A stretch of DNA of 64,000 nt. Origin: an uncultured Bacteroidota bacterium. Its GTDB lineage: Bacteria; Bacteroidota; Bacteroidia; Bacteroidales; P3. A program made the translations under genes and the position numbers. Below, piece by piece: positions 16,712 to 25,611 of this stretch; position 1 is the first letter of the stretch, and the number at the start of each line of letters is the position of its first letter. The notes beneath the pieces were generated by a model. That model did no database searches. It was not told the DNA's origin and saw only the letters and a program-made list of their open reading frames with translations. The stretch covers positions 699-64,698 of the forward strand of contig CACWPQ010000005.1 of the NCBI GenBank assembly GCA_902762805.1. Direction: 5' to 3'.

Positions 16712-17128
16712 ATGCACCAGGAATATACAGTAGTGGAGGGCGACTTTGTCAATGCAGGCAAAGCCTCCTCGTCGGTCAAGAAGACCCTCAAGCAGCTCAA
16801 TGTCAACCCGCAGGTCATCAAGCGGGTGGTGGTGGCCCTGTACGAGGCCGAGGTGAACGCCATAGCCCATGCCTACGGCGGCACGGTGTCGGTCGACATC
16901 GACGCCGACAAGATACGCATGGTGGTGGCCGACCGCGGCCCCGGCATCCCCGACATCGCCCTCGCCATGCAGGAAGGCTACTCCACGGCGCGCCCCGAGG
17001 TGCGCGACATGGGCTTCGGCGCCGGCATGGGTTTGCCCAATATGGAGAAGAATGTCGACAAACTCAACGTAACCTCCGAGGTCGGCGTCGGCACCACCGT
17101 CGAGATGGAAGTCAATTTCAACTCATAA
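16712..17128 (+). CDS. RsbW-like anti-sigma/serine kinase (HATPase_c)
   Basis: 138 residues. It has the GHKL ATPase layout of RsbW/SpoIIAB kinases: N box VVVALYEAEVNAIAHAYGG, G1 box VVADRGPGIPD, G2 region GAGMGLPNMEK, and GVGTTVEM. Such kinases phosphorylate a STAS-domain antagonist and are opposed by PP2C-type phosphatases such as SpoIIE. A SpoIIE-family phosphatase is encoded at 19987-21150 in the same locus, but no STAS gene is in the window. The stop codon lies inside a run of heptamer repeats (AACTCAT), and the next gene starts 29 bases on. Confidence 0.85.
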   Translation: MHQEYTVVEGDFVNAGKASSSVKKTLKQLNVNPQVIKRVVVALYEAEVNAIAHAYGGTVSVDIDADKIRMVVADRGPGIPDIALAMQEGYSTARPEVRDMGFGAGMGLPNMEKNVDKLNVTSEVGVGTTVEMEVNFNS

Positions 17129-17151
17129 CGCTTAACTCATAACTCATAACT
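17120..17151 (+). repeat. Heptamer tandem repeat (AACTCAT) at a gene boundary
   Basis: Four units, one imperfect, run across the stop codon of the kinase gene into the spacer before the next gene. The unit differs by one base from AACTCTT at 1167-1186. Confidence 0.75.
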
Positions 17152-17157
17152 GAATAC

Positions 17158-18519
17158 ATGTTTTACCACGCCCTACAGATAGACGACCCGCGCTGCATCG
17201 GATGCTCCCGTTGCATGAAGGTCTGCCCCACCGAGGCCATCCGCATCCACGGCGGAAAAGCCTCCATCCAGGAGCACCGCTGCATCGACTGCGGCAAGTG
17301 TTACGAGGTCTGTCCCGCCCAGGCTATCGCCATCAAAGACGACGACTTCGAGGCCTTCCGCCAGTACCCCCACTCCGTGGCCCTGCTGCCGGCCGTCTTC
17401 ATGGGCCAGTTCCCCGACGACATCAGCGTATCGCGCGTCTATGCCACCCTCCAGGAACTGGGCTTTGCCCACGTCATGGAGGTGGAGAGCGCCGCCATGA
17501 TCTACAAGGATGCCAAGGAGCGCTACGCCCGCGAGAACGCGGACAAGATGCCGTTCATCTCCTCTTTCTGCCCCGCCATCGTGCGCCTGATTCAGATCAA
17601 GTACCCCTCGCTGGCCGAGAATGTGATGCCCGTCAAGGTGCCGCTCGACCTCAGTGCCATGTATGCCATCGCGGAGCTCACCTCCCGCGGCATACCGCGT
17701 GAGGAGATAGGTCTCTTCTACATCACCCCCTGCGCCGCCAAGATCGCCGCCGTCAAGGCACCCGTCGGCGAGGAGAAGAGTCTCATCGACGGCGTGATAA
17801 ACATGAACCTGCTGTACAACAGGGTATACAAAAAGATAAAGGAACTGGGCAAGAACCACCAGTACAAGCCCCAGAACCGCCAGCGCCTCTCGGCCGACGC
17901 CATCCTCTCCACCCTCACCAACGGCGAGCGGCGCATCTGCACCGCCAAGCGCTCCTACGCCATCGACGGCATAGAGAACGTGATGGACTTCCTCGACAAG
18001 CTGGAGAACGACGAGGTGGAGGGCGTGGAGTTCCTCGAACTGCGTGCCTGCGACCAGTCGTGCGCCGGCGCACTGCTCTCGTGCGACAACCGCTTCCTCT
18101 GCGGCGAGCGCATGTACACCCGTGCCCGCAAGGCCGCCGAGCGCGAGCGCAACGGCGAGATGCCGCGCGACCGCGAGATGGACAAGTACAAGGACTACCT
18201 CATCGACCATGCCGTGCTCGACGAGGTGCAGCCCCGCTCCATGATGGTGCTCGACCCCGACATATCGAAGGCCCTGGAGAAAATGGAGCGCATCGAGCGC
18301 ATGAAAGAGCATCTGCCGCAGATAGACTGTGGCGTGTGCGGCGCTCCCACCTGCGAGGCTTTCGCCACCGATGTGGTATGCGGCCAGGCCGACCTGCACC
18401 GCTGTGTCTTCTACCGACTCCACCTTGAGCAGGCCGGCAAGATGACTCTCTCCGAGGGCCGCTCCAATATGTATGCCGTATGGGGCGACGACCGCATCAG
18501 CGGCGAGATTGAGTTGTAG
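17158..18519 (+). CDS. Ferredoxin/H-cluster-domain protein, atypical [FeFe]-hydrogenase homologue
   Basis: 453 residues. Two [4Fe-4S] ferredoxin motifs lie at the N-terminus (CIGCSRCMKVCP, CIDCGKCYEVCP). The H-cluster domain follows with altered motifs: L1 is SSFCPAIV instead of TSCCPxW, L2 is TPCAAKIAA, and L3 is LRACDQSCAGAL. The four cysteines that would hold the [4Fe-4S] part are kept, but the proton-relay Cys (first C of CCP) is Phe. A C-terminal Fe-S domain (CGVCGAPTCEAF, about residues 390-415) follows. It is unlikely to be an efficient hydrogenase; an electron-transfer or sensory role is inferred. It ends 9 bases from the convergent hydA. Confidence 0.85.
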   Translation: MFYHALQIDDPRCIGCSRCMKVCPTEAIRIHGGKASIQEHRCIDCGKCYEVCPAQAIAIKDDDFEAFRQYPHSVALLPAVFMGQFPDDISVSRVYATLQELGFAHVMEVESAAMIYKDAKERYARENADKMPFISSFCPAIVRLIQIKYPSLAENVMPVKVPLDLSAMYAIAELTSRGIPREEIGLFYITPCAAKIAAVKAPVGEEKSLIDGVINMNLLYNRVYKKIKELGKNHQYKPQNRQRLSADAILSTLTNGERRICTAKRSYAIDGIENVMDFLDKLENDEVEGVEFLELRACDQSCAGALLSCDNRFLCGERMYTRARKAAERERNGEMPRDREMDKYKDYLIDHAVLDEVQPRSMMVLDPDISKALEKMERIERMKEHLPQIDCGVCGAPTCEAFATDVVCGQADLHRCVFYRLHLEQAGKMTLSEGRSNMYAVWGDDRISGEIEL

Positions 18520-18528
18520 CGGCCCGTC

Positions 18529-19983
18529 CTATCTTTCCACCGTCATCTGGTAGAGGCGCACCGAGCCGTCGATGGTCTTTTCCTTGGCCTCGTTGCCGTA
18601 TTTGTCCACATCGACGACGTTGCGTGGCGAGCGCGTGATGCTGAGGGGGCCGCCGATGCAGCCGCCGTCGCAGGCCATGCCTTCGAAGAAGTTGGCGGTC
18701 TCCTTTTTGGCGCGCAGCAGGGTGAGGTGCTGGCGGCATTGGTCGATGCCGTTCATCACGCAGGGTTTCACTCCTTCGATGCCCATCTGCCCGGCCACGT
18801 AGGCGACGCCTTGGGCCACACCGCCGCTTTTGGCGAAGATGCGTCCGTAGTAGGAGGCATTGTCGAGCGTCGTGTCGTCGCATTGCGTGGTGTCGATGCC
18901 GCGGGCGTCGAGGAATGCCTGGAGCTCTTCGAACGACATGACGGAGTCGATCATGCCGCCGGTTTTCTCGAGGGTGTATTCGCTTTTCTTGGCGGCGCAG
19001 GGGCCGATGAAGACAACCTTGGCGGTGGGGTCGCTGTGCTTGATGAGGCGCGCGGTCATCACCATGGGCGAGACAGAGGTGGAGATGGCGTCCCGCAGTT
19101 CGGGGAAATTGTTCTCGACGAAGCGCACGAAGGCGGGGCAGCAGGAGGTGGTCATAACGGGGTGTTCATCGTGTTCGGCTTTTTCCCTGAATTCGCGGGC
19201 TTCGTTGTAGAGGGTGATGTCGGCGCCGAGGGCGGCTTCGACAACCTGGTGGAATCCGAGGCGTTGGATGGCGGTGACGACCTGCTCGATGCGTCCGAAG
19301 CGGCATTGGCCCACGATGGCGGGCGCGATGACGGCGTAGACGCGGTAGCGGGTGTTCTGCTCCGACTCCTGCAGCATGCGGATAATGTCTAGCACGAAGC
19401 TTTTGTCGCTGATGGCGCCGAAGGGGCAGCTGACGACACAGGCTCCGCACTGGATGCACTTGTGGTTGTCTATCTCGGCTTTGTCTTCGTCGTTGATGCT
19501 GATAGCTTTGACTTTGCAGCTCTTGATGCAGGGGCGGTGCTGGGCGATGATGGCGCTGTAGGGGCAGGCCTGTGCGCAGCGGCCGCATTCGATGCATTTC
19601 GACTTGTCGATGGTGCAGCGGTGGTTTTCGATGGTGATGGCGTCCTTGGGGCAGACGGCCTGGCACGAGTGCATGAGGCATCCGCGGCAGGCGTCGGTGA
19701 CCATCATGCCGCTGGCGGGGCATTCGTCGCAGGCTTCGTAGAGCACCTCGACGACGTTGGGGTTCTGGCGGTTGCCGCCCATGGCCAGGTTGACTCTTTC
19801 CATGAGCACGGCGCGCTCTTTGTGCACGCAGCAGCGCATGTCGGGTTTCGGCCCGGGGGCTATGGTGCGGGGGATGGTGTAGGATTTGTCGAGGCCTCCT
19901 TCGTAGGCTCGGCGGATGACTTCGCGCAGCACCCTGTATTTTATCAACTGTACGTTGGTGTCGAAAATATGGTTTGTTTCCAT
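18529..19983 (-). CDS. hydA: [FeFe]-hydrogenase, catalytic subunit
   Basis: 484 residues, ATG at 19983. The N-terminal third has a Cys-rich block (CDECPASGMM, CRGCLMHSCQAVCP) and further [4Fe-4S] sites (CIECGRCAQACP, CIQCGACVVSCP). The H-cluster motifs are intact: L1 TTSCCPAFV, L2 GPCAAKKSE, L3 EGMACDGGCIGG. It therefore should bind the full H-cluster and interconvert protons and H2; the domain layout resembles the group B enzymes. No maturase genes (hydE, hydF, hydG) are in the window. It is the last gene of the minus-strand operon, 3 bases after the SpoIIE-type phosphatase gene. Confidence 0.93.
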   Translation of the reverse strand: METNHIFDTNVQLIKYRVLREVIRRAYEGGLDKSYTIPRTIAPGPKPDMRCCVHKERAVLMERVNLAMGGNRQNPNVVEVLYEACDECPASGMMVTDACRGCLMHSCQAVCPKDAITIENHRCTIDKSKCIECGRCAQACPYSAIIAQHRPCIKSCKVKAISINDEDKAEIDNHKCIQCGACVVSCPFGAISDKSFVLDIIRMLQESEQNTRYRVYAVIAPAIVGQCRFGRIEQVVTAIQRLGFHQVVEAALGADITLYNEAREFREKAEHDEHPVMTTSCCPAFVRFVENNFPELRDAISTSVSPMVMTARLIKHSDPTAKVVFIGPCAAKKSEYTLEKTGGMIDSVMSFEELQAFLDARGIDTTQCDDTTLDNASYYGRIFAKSGGVAQGVAYVAGQMGIEGVKPCVMNGIDQCRQHLTLLRAKKETANFFEGMACDGGCIGGPLSITRSPRNVVDVDKYGNEAKEKTIDGSVRLYQMTVER

Positions 19984-19986
19984 AGG

Positions 19987-21150
19987 TCAATCGTAGTTTA
20001 CGGTTACATCTTTGCCCATGCGGCGCAGGTTGGCGGCCAGGTGCTCCACCAGCTTGAGCTTCATGGTGATATCTATTTCCAGCCCGGCATGGGCGGCGTT
20101 GACGTTTTGCCCCACGAAGAAGACCACATGGGTAGACTCTTCGAAGACGATGTTGGCCAGCAGCGAGCCGCCGTCTTTTTTGGCGTAGGTCTTGGGGGTG
20201 AGGTCTTTGACGGAGACATATTTCTCCGACAGTGAGAGCAGGCGGCGGAGGGTGATGACGCCTTCGGTGACGAGGTCGATGCCGTCGATAAACCCGATGG
20301 GTGGCACTTCGCGGTCGGGGAAGTCGAAGCTGGTCTTCAACTGGCGTCCCAGGCATCGGGCCACCACCTGGGATGTGGTGCCGCCGCAGACGATGCGTTT
20401 GTCGGCGCCTTGCATGAAGTGTTGCACATAGTGCTCATCTTTTTCCTTGTCTACCGGTGGCCCGACCATGAGGTGCACCTCGCAGCGGGGACGGATGCGG
20501 ATGGCGGCCACGGTGGTGTCGTCGCCGGGGCGGTCCAGGTAGAGGTCGTTGCAAGCCGAGGCTAGCAGGCAGGCGGCGGCGCGGGCCGACATGTGGGCGT
20601 CGATGTTTTGGTCGAGGTGCTCCATGATGTCTTTGCGTTGCCAGCCGAAGTTGAGCATCTGCCCGATGCCGGCATGGATGGTGCCGTCGCTCATGATGAA
20701 GACCATGTCGCCGGCCTCGAGTTCCAACTCAGTGTGGAACACGCGTTTGCCGCATATCTCCATTGCTGTGCGGGGGAAGTCGCAGGTGTGGCCCCGGTGG
20801 TACCAGATGGCTTCGGGGTTGTCGAATTCAAACAGGTGTCCTCGCCCGTGCTTGTCCACATGTATCACCGAGAAGGTGCTGTAGGCCACCTGCCGTTCAT
20901 GGCAGACGGGCAGGGTGGAGATGATGGTGCTGATGCACTCCTCCATGTCGGCGCCGCCGGCCACCATGGTGCAGAGTATCTTGGAGGTGAGAGTGGAGAG
21001 GATGTTGGCCTTCACGCCGCTGCCCAGGCCGTCGGCCAGCACCACGGTGGTCCAGTCGCCCTGCACACTCATCTCCACGTTGTCGCCGCAGAGTTCCTCG
21101 CCCACGTGGTTGAGCGAGGTGTAGCCGTATTCGATGCAGAGCTCTTTCAT
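19987..21150 (-). CDS. SpoIIE-family protein phosphatase
   Basis: 387 residues from the ATG at 21150, overlapping the hydS stop by four bases (ATGA), so translation is probably coupled. PP2C/SpoIIE motifs are visible: GDNVEM near residue 22, VLADGLGSGVKAN near 38, FIMSDGTIHAGIG near 150, and DDTTVAAIRI near 210. The C-terminal 170 residues form an extra domain with no clear match. In partner-switching systems this phosphatase class reverses RsbW-type kinases; one is encoded at 16712-17128. Its link to HydS suggests that H2 or redox state controls the phosphatase, an inference from context. Confidence 0.88.
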   Translation of the reverse strand: MKELCIEYGYTSLNHVGEELCGDNVEMSVQGDWTTVVLADGLGSGVKANILSTLTSKILCTMVAGGADMEECISTIISTLPVCHERQVAYSTFSVIHVDKHGRGHLFEFDNPEAIWYHRGHTCDFPRTAMEICGKRVFHTELELEAGDMVFIMSDGTIHAGIGQMLNFGWQRKDIMEHLDQNIDAHMSARAAACLLASACNDLYLDRPGDDTTVAAIRIRPRCEVHLMVGPPVDKEKDEHYVQHFMQGADKRIVCGGTTSQVVARCLGRQLKTSFDFPDREVPPIGFIDGIDLVTEGVITLRRLLSLSEKYVSVKDLTPKTYAKKDGGSLLANIVFEESTHVVFFVGQNVNAAHAGLEIDITMKLKLVEHLAANLRRMGKDVTVNYD

Positions 21151-22901
21151 ATCTTGGCGGTTTTCCAGTCGGCGGGGCGCCCGTCGGCCGTGGTTTCGGG
21201 CTCGCCGTCGGCAAGGGTGCGTTTCAGGTTGAGCAGGGCCAGCTTGGTCTCGGCGGTGGTCTCGCCCAGCAGCGAGGCTATCTCCTGTGCCACACGCATC
21301 TGCTTCATGATAACCTCGTCGGTGGTGGTGATGGTTTCCAACTTCACCTCTTTGAGCTTCTTGTCGTAGTTCACTTCGTCGGTGATGTCCTTCATCAGGC
21401 CGAAGAGCAGGTTCTGCTCTTTGAGGTAAATGACATTGAGGTCGAGGTAGCGCTTCGACGCCTGCAGGAAGAGGCGGTGGTTGGCGGTGTTGCGTTGCTC
21501 GCTGTAGGCGGAATAGAATTCGAAGGGCGAGAAGAAGTCGCTCACGGCGCGCTTTTGGAAGTTGTCCGGCGAGCCGCCAAGGCCGAGCATCTTCATGGCG
21601 GTGGCGTTGATGTCGACGATGTTCATGTCGCCGTCCACCAGCAACACGCCATGGGGCGAGTTGCGCACAATCTCCACCGCCAGGCTCTCGGCCCGCTTGC
21701 GCATGTAGGGGAGGCATATTTCGATGTCGGCGTAGCCGTTGACCACAGCCCAGGCCTTCTCGCGGCAGGTGCTGTAGCCGCAGGCGCCGCAGTTGAGCTC
21801 GTCTTCGGGACGGAACTTGCCGGTGCGGTGCAGTATGGTCTCTATCTCCTTGTCGGTAGCCGGCCGGCTGTGGTTGCGCAGACGCGGATGCATGTAGCCG
21901 AGGTCAACCGGCGCAGGGGTGGGCGCGGTGTGCGGACGGGTGGCCAACTCGCGGTCCACGTAGGCCAGCACATCGCCTTCGGCCTTCAGCATACCGCCGT
22001 CGGAGGATATGCTGCACGGGCCGTTGATGCAGCCGTCGGGACAGACATTGATTTCGAGGAAGACATGGTCCAGCTCCTCAATTTTGTCCAATGCCTGCAT
22101 GCAACGGTCGATGCCGTCGATGGCCATATAGGTGTAGCCCTCGGGCAGCGCGTCGAACGAGCGTATGATGCCCCGGGTGACGGGGAATGCTTTGGCCCGG
22201 TTGGCAGCTTTGGGCTTGTCGGCGATGGGGAGCTTGGAGATGGTGCTGAGGTCTATCTCCTTCTCCTCCAACATGGTGCGAAGTTCCTCGAAGGTCAGCA
22301 CAGCGTCAATCAGGTGGCTCTCGCTTCCCTCCCGCTTCTTGGCAATGCAGGGGCCGATGAAGACCACCTTGGCATCGGGGTGTTCGCGGCGTATCATCTT
22401 GGCATGCGCCACCATCGGCGAGTCGACGGGTGCCAGGTAGGGCAGCGCCTTGGGGAAGTATTTCTGTATCAGGTTGCAGGCGGCGGGGCAGGCCGAGGTG
22501 ATGAAGTTGCGCATCTCGCCCTTGCGGAGCACCTCTTTGTAGGCTTCCACAACGGCCTGTGCCCCTACGGCCGTCTCCTCGGCATCGTGGAATCCCAGCT
22601 TGGCCAACGCGATGCGCAGGGCACCGAAGTCTTTCTGACCCAGGCTCGAGATGAAGGCCGGTGCCACGGTGGCGATGACATCGGAGCCGCTGGCCAACAG
22701 CTCACGCACCGCCGGCAGCTCGCTGTGTACTATCTTGGCATTTTGCGGGCAAACATGGGTGCAGTGGCCACACAGGATGCAGCGTTCTTCTATTATCTTG
22801 GCCTGGTGCTCTTTGACGTCGATGGCCTTCACCGGGCACTCGCGCAGGCAACGGTAGCAGTCCTTGCACTGCACTTTCCGAAATTCAAGAAAATCAGACA
22901 T
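21147..22901 (-). CDS. hydS: Sensory [FeFe]-hydrogenase with PAS domain (group C type)
   Basis: 584 residues, ATG at 22901. Order: two ferredoxin motifs (CKDCYRCLRECP, CILCGHCTHVCP), an H-cluster domain, a [4Fe-4S] domain (CGACGYSTCREKA, about 375-400), a PAS domain (about 410-510, VEIVRNSPHGVLLVDGDMNI) and a short helical tail. H-cluster motifs are L1 ITSACPAAC, L2 GPCIAKK and L3 NVCPDGCINGP: the proton-relay Cys is Ala, as is usual for sensory hydrogenases. Group C proteins are proposed to sense H2 and signal through kinases or phosphatases. Here the gene overlaps the SpoIIE phosphatase gene, and hydA follows. Confidence 0.9.
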   Translation of the reverse strand: MSDFLEFRKVQCKDCYRCLRECPVKAIDVKEHQAKIIEERCILCGHCTHVCPQNAKIVHSELPAVRELLASGSDVIATVAPAFISSLGQKDFGALRIALAKLGFHDAEETAVGAQAVVEAYKEVLRKGEMRNFITSACPAACNLIQKYFPKALPYLAPVDSPMVAHAKMIRREHPDAKVVFIGPCIAKKREGSESHLIDAVLTFEELRTMLEEKEIDLSTISKLPIADKPKAANRAKAFPVTRGIIRSFDALPEGYTYMAIDGIDRCMQALDKIEELDHVFLEINVCPDGCINGPCSISSDGGMLKAEGDVLAYVDRELATRPHTAPTPAPVDLGYMHPRLRNHSRPATDKEIETILHRTGKFRPEDELNCGACGYSTCREKAWAVVNGYADIEICLPYMRKRAESLAVEIVRNSPHGVLLVDGDMNIVDINATAMKMLGLGGSPDNFQKRAVSDFFSPFEFYSAYSEQRNTANHRLFLQASKRYLDLNVIYLKEQNLLFGLMKDITDEVNYDKKLKEVKLETITTTDEVIMKQMRVAQEIASLLGETTAETKLALLNLKRTLADGEPETTADGRPADWKTAKI

Positions 22902-22955
22902 GGGGGTATTTTAATATCAAATTTAGGGTACAGTTCAAAATCTTGTCGGAAGGAG

Positions 22956-23213
22956 TTATTTTTGGATGAGTGGGTAGACCTGCGAGGCGAACAGTTCCTC
23001 GGCGTTCTCGGCGCTGACGTTGTGCAGCAGCAGCGTGTCGGGCGTCTCGCATTGCACCGTCACCCCTTGTGCACAGTGGCCCAGGCAGAAGCTGGCCTGC
23101 AGGTCGACGAGGTCTTCCACATCGTATTTCTTCAGTATTTCTTTGAAGGCCTCTATCACGTTGTAGGAGCCTTTCAGGTGGCACGAACTGCCGACGCAAA
23201 CTTTTATTACCAT
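22956..23213 (-). CDS. NuoE-like 2Fe-2S thioredoxin-fold ferredoxin
   Basis: 85 residues. The pattern CVGSSCHLKGS then SFCLGHCAQG gives four cysteines (C-x4-C and C-x3-C) as in the thioredoxin-like [2Fe-2S] domain of NuoE and HydC-type subunits, without the N-terminal helical part. It is the first gene of the minus-strand hydrogenase operon, 54 bases upstream of hydS, behind a consensus promoter. It probably passes electrons to the hydrogenase proteins. Confidence 0.88.
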   Translation of the reverse strand: MVIKVCVGSSCHLKGSYNVIEAFKEILKKYDVEDLVDLQASFCLGHCAQGVTVQCETPDTLLLHNVSAENAEELFASQVYPLIQK

Positions 23214-23302
23214 AATTTTTGGGGTTTTAGGATGGGTGGGGATGTTGCTTAACCGATTGTTTGATATGATGTTATTTTGTTTTTGGACTAAATTTAGCGA
23301 TA

Positions 23303-23333
23303 CAAAAGTACGAATAATTTCAATTCTGGCAAA
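23303..23333 (-). promoter_or_regulatory. Promoter of the NuoE-like/hydS/SpoIIE/hydA operon
   Basis: On the minus strand TTTG (23330-23333), 19 bases, then TACTTTTG (23303-23310). The start codon is 90 bases downstream. It lies in the 307-base divergent gap 23214-23520, which otherwise holds only the opposite promoter and AT-rich sequence. Confidence 0.78.
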
Positions 23334-23390
23334 TAAATTTTAAAAAAATGATGTTTTTTTCAGGCGGTTTTGTCGGCAATTGAAAATATA

Positions 23391-23422
23391 TTTGGCGGGT
23401 TTGCGCAAAAGTTGTATTTTTG
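23391..23422 (+). promoter_or_regulatory. Promoter of the flavodoxin gene
   Basis: TTTG (23391-23394), 20 bases, then TATTTTTG (23415-23422). The leader to the ATG at 23521 is about 95 bases, long enough for a regulatory structure, though none was recognised. Confidence 0.72.
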
Positions 23423-23520
23423 CATTCCCGCGTGCGTGCGTAACGTAATACAGAAGAAATTGACAGATAGGGATATAAAAAACAACCGAATAGCAATTAC
23501 ATATAGATAACTTTTTTGAC

Positions 23521-24171
23521 ATGAAAAAAATCATCATTATAGACGGCGGTCCGCGCAAGACGTTCAACACGGCCGCCATGCTGCAGAAGGTGGCCGAAGG
23601 GGCCGCCTCGACGGGGGAGGATGTGGAGGTGAAGACTGTGCGCCTCTACGATATGGAGTACAAGGGCTGTGTGTCGTGCATGGCCTGCAAGCTGGCGGGG
23701 AGGGTGTCGCATGTGTGCCGTTTCCGCGACGGGTTGACGCCTGTGCTGGAGGAGATTGCGACGGCCGACGGGCTGGTGCTGGGGTCGCCGAATTACTTCG
23801 GCGAGGTGACGGGACAGATGCGCACCATGCTGGAGCGACTGGCGTTCCCGTGGCTTTCGTACAACGACTACAGCCTGACGGCCGAGAGGCGTATGCCGGT
23901 GCTGCTGGTGGAGACACAGAACGGCACCGAGGAGAACAACAACTGCAACGGCTACGGCTCGATGGAGCACTGCATCACGCAGGCCCTGGGCGAGCCGGAG
24001 CGGCTGACAGCCTACAACACCTATCAGGTGCGTGACTACAGCCGCTACGAACTCAAAGGGTTCTCCGAGGAGGCCAAGCGCGCCTACCGCGACAGCCACT
24101 GGGAGCATGACCTCCAATCGGCCTACGATGCCGGTCGGCGTATGGCCGCCCGCTTATGCCAGACACTTTAG
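23521..24171 (+). CDS. Flavodoxin-family / NADPH-dependent FMN reductase-like protein
   Basis: 216 residues. The opening KKIIIIDGGPRKTFNTAAML is the FMN-phosphate-binding loop of the flavodoxin-like reductases, and a CVSCMACK segment near residue 52 and GSPNYFGEVTGQMRTMLER near 90 are typical of the iron-sulfur-flavoprotein-like or multimeric flavodoxin group. It would carry electrons through FMN; the partner is unknown. It is divergent from the hydrogenase operon and could share redox control with it. It ends 3 bases before the convergent thrE-like gene. Confidence 0.85.
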   Translation: MKKIIIIDGGPRKTFNTAAMLQKVAEGAASTGEDVEVKTVRLYDMEYKGCVSCMACKLAGRVSHVCRFRDGLTPVLEEIATADGLVLGSPNYFGEVTGQMRTMLERLAFPWLSYNDYSLTAERRMPVLLVETQNGTEENNNCNGYGSMEHCITQALGEPERLTAYNTYQVRDYSRYELKGFSEEAKRAYRDSHWEHDLQSAYDAGRRMAARLCQTL

Positions 24172-24174
24172 GTT

Positions 24175-25437
24175 CTATTCCGGGCGGGTTTTTGCTCCTC
24201 TTTTCTGCAGGCGAATGCTCAGCGTGCCGACGATGATGATGCCGGCAGCGATGGCGATGGTAACTTTGAGAGCGGCAAATCCGGTGGTGGCAGCCAGCGA
24301 GAGGTGGTTGCTGACCAGGTGGTAGGCCGTCCAGAAGATACCTCCTCCTGGCACCAGTGGGATGATGCCGCACACCAGGAATACGGTGGTGGGACAGTGG
24401 CGCAGTTTGGACTGTAGCGCGCTGACCACGGCCACCGCCAATGCCCCGGCAAAGGCCGCGCCGGTGGGAGTAAGACCCGCTACACGCAGCACCAGCAGAT
24501 AAATCCCCCAGCCAATCATGCCCGTCGTGCCGCAGTCGAGGTAGAATCTCCGCGGTGCGCCGAAGAGTATGGAGAAGCCCAATGTGCCAACAAAAGCCGC
24601 CGCCAGCTGGATGGCCCAATGCGAGGCCACTGGGTCAATCACGGGCACACCCAACGCCATGATGCCACCGGTGAGCGCCCCTTCGATGATGAAGGCCAGT
24701 GCCACGCCGAGGGCGATGCAGAGAAAGGCCAGGAAAGCGTCGGTGAGCCGTGTGCTGCCGGCGATGTAGTCCTCGTTGGCCAGGTCGCGCATGCCGTTGG
24801 TGAAAGGAACTCCTGGCACCAACGCGATGATGGTGCCGATGATCATATTGGGCAGGTGGAGCGTGAGTGGAGTGTGGGAAATGAAAAGTGGAAGGATTGA
24901 GACCATCGCAATGCAAAGCAGCCCACCCACGAGTCCGCCCAGCACATTGCCGCCGATGCGCGAGAGACGTGGGCTGACGAAGGCCATAAAGACACCCAGC
25001 ATCAGTCCGCAGGCGAATGTGGCCGCGGCGTCGGTCAGGCTCCCGCCGAAGAGGATGGCGAATGTCGATACACCGCAGGCGATGCCCGCTATCAGCTCCC
25101 ACCACGTTTTGCCAGGCATGGTGCGTATGGTCTGCAGCCTTTCGCGTAGCGCAGCTAAAGGCATGCGCTCGGTGGTAATCTCGCGGCTCAACTGATTCAC
25201 CTCCACCACCTTCTCGAGCTGAGTGCCTTTGATGGGGATGAACTCGGCGCGGGCGTAGTGCTGCCCGGTGGCGATGATGCCGTTGCTGAGCACGAAGAAA
25301 CTCTCGTCCTCCACGCCATAGGCGTTGGCGATGCGTTCCATGGTCTCCTCCACGCGGCTTATCTCCGCCCCGTTCTCGAGGAGAATATGCCCAGCCTCCG
25401 TGGCTAGATGTAGTGCCTGTTCCTGTTCTTCATTCAT
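24175..25437 (-). CDS. Threonine/serine exporter family protein (ThrE type)
   Basis: 420 residues from the ATG at 25437; an in-frame upstream start lacks support. The N-terminal soluble part (GAEISRVEETMERIANAYG, then FIPIKGTQLEKVVEVNQLSR) and about ten membrane helices match a fused ThrE protein in which the DUF1212 half and the DUF3815-like half are joined. Members export threonine or serine in Corynebacterium; substrate in Bacteroidetes is not established. No operon partner: it stands between the flavodoxin gene (convergent) and repeat copy B. Confidence 0.85.
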   Translation of the reverse strand: MNEEQEQALHLATEAGHILLENGAEISRVEETMERIANAYGVEDESFFVLSNGIIATGQHYARAEFIPIKGTQLEKVVEVNQLSREITTERMPLAALRERLQTIRTMPGKTWWELIAGIACGVSTFAILFGGSLTDAAATFACGLMLGVFMAFVSPRLSRIGGNVLGGLVGGLLCIAMVSILPLFISHTPLTLHLPNMIIGTIIALVPGVPFTNGMRDLANEDYIAGSTRLTDAFLAFLCIALGVALAFIIEGALTGGIMALGVPVIDPVASHWAIQLAAAFVGTLGFSILFGAPRRFYLDCGTTGMIGWGIYLLVLRVAGLTPTGAAFAGALAVAVVSALQSKLRHCPTTVFLVCGIIPLVPGGGIFWTAYHLVSNHLSLAATTGFAALKVTIAIAAGIIIVGTLSIRLQKRGAKTRPE

Positions 25438-25485
25438 TTCACACTGTTTTCTCCGCAAAACGACAAACGCCGCACTTTATTGCAC

Positions 25486-25604
25486 GCCTTACAGAGGAAA
25501 AAGAGGAGAAAAAGAGGAGAAGAAGAGGATGCCTGTTAAGTGCTAGGAACCAGCCAGTTGTAATTTGGCCATTTTGGCCCTTTTGGAGTACTTTTTTCAA
25601 AAAA
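25486..25604 (+). repeat. Dispersed purine-rich/hairpin element, copy B
   Basis: A GA-rich run (25495-25530) ending AGAGGATGCCTGTTAAGTGC is followed by CCAGTTGTAATTTGGCC, a hairpin GGCC-attt(t)-GGCC and a T-run (25592-25597). Same order and orientation as copies at 16121, 44560 and 55933. It fills the 227-base gap between the thrE-like gene and cobW together with the cobW terminator. Confidence 0.7.
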
Positions 25605-25611
25605 AATGCAA

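Noticed and set aside
17173..18423. 416-codon minus-strand open frame opposite the H-cluster protein gene
   Set aside because: Antisense shadow; the Cys motifs are all on the plus strand.
23340..23579. 79-codon minus-strand frame in the divergent promoter gap
   Set aside because: It overlaps the flavodoxin promoter and start, and has no recognisable feature.
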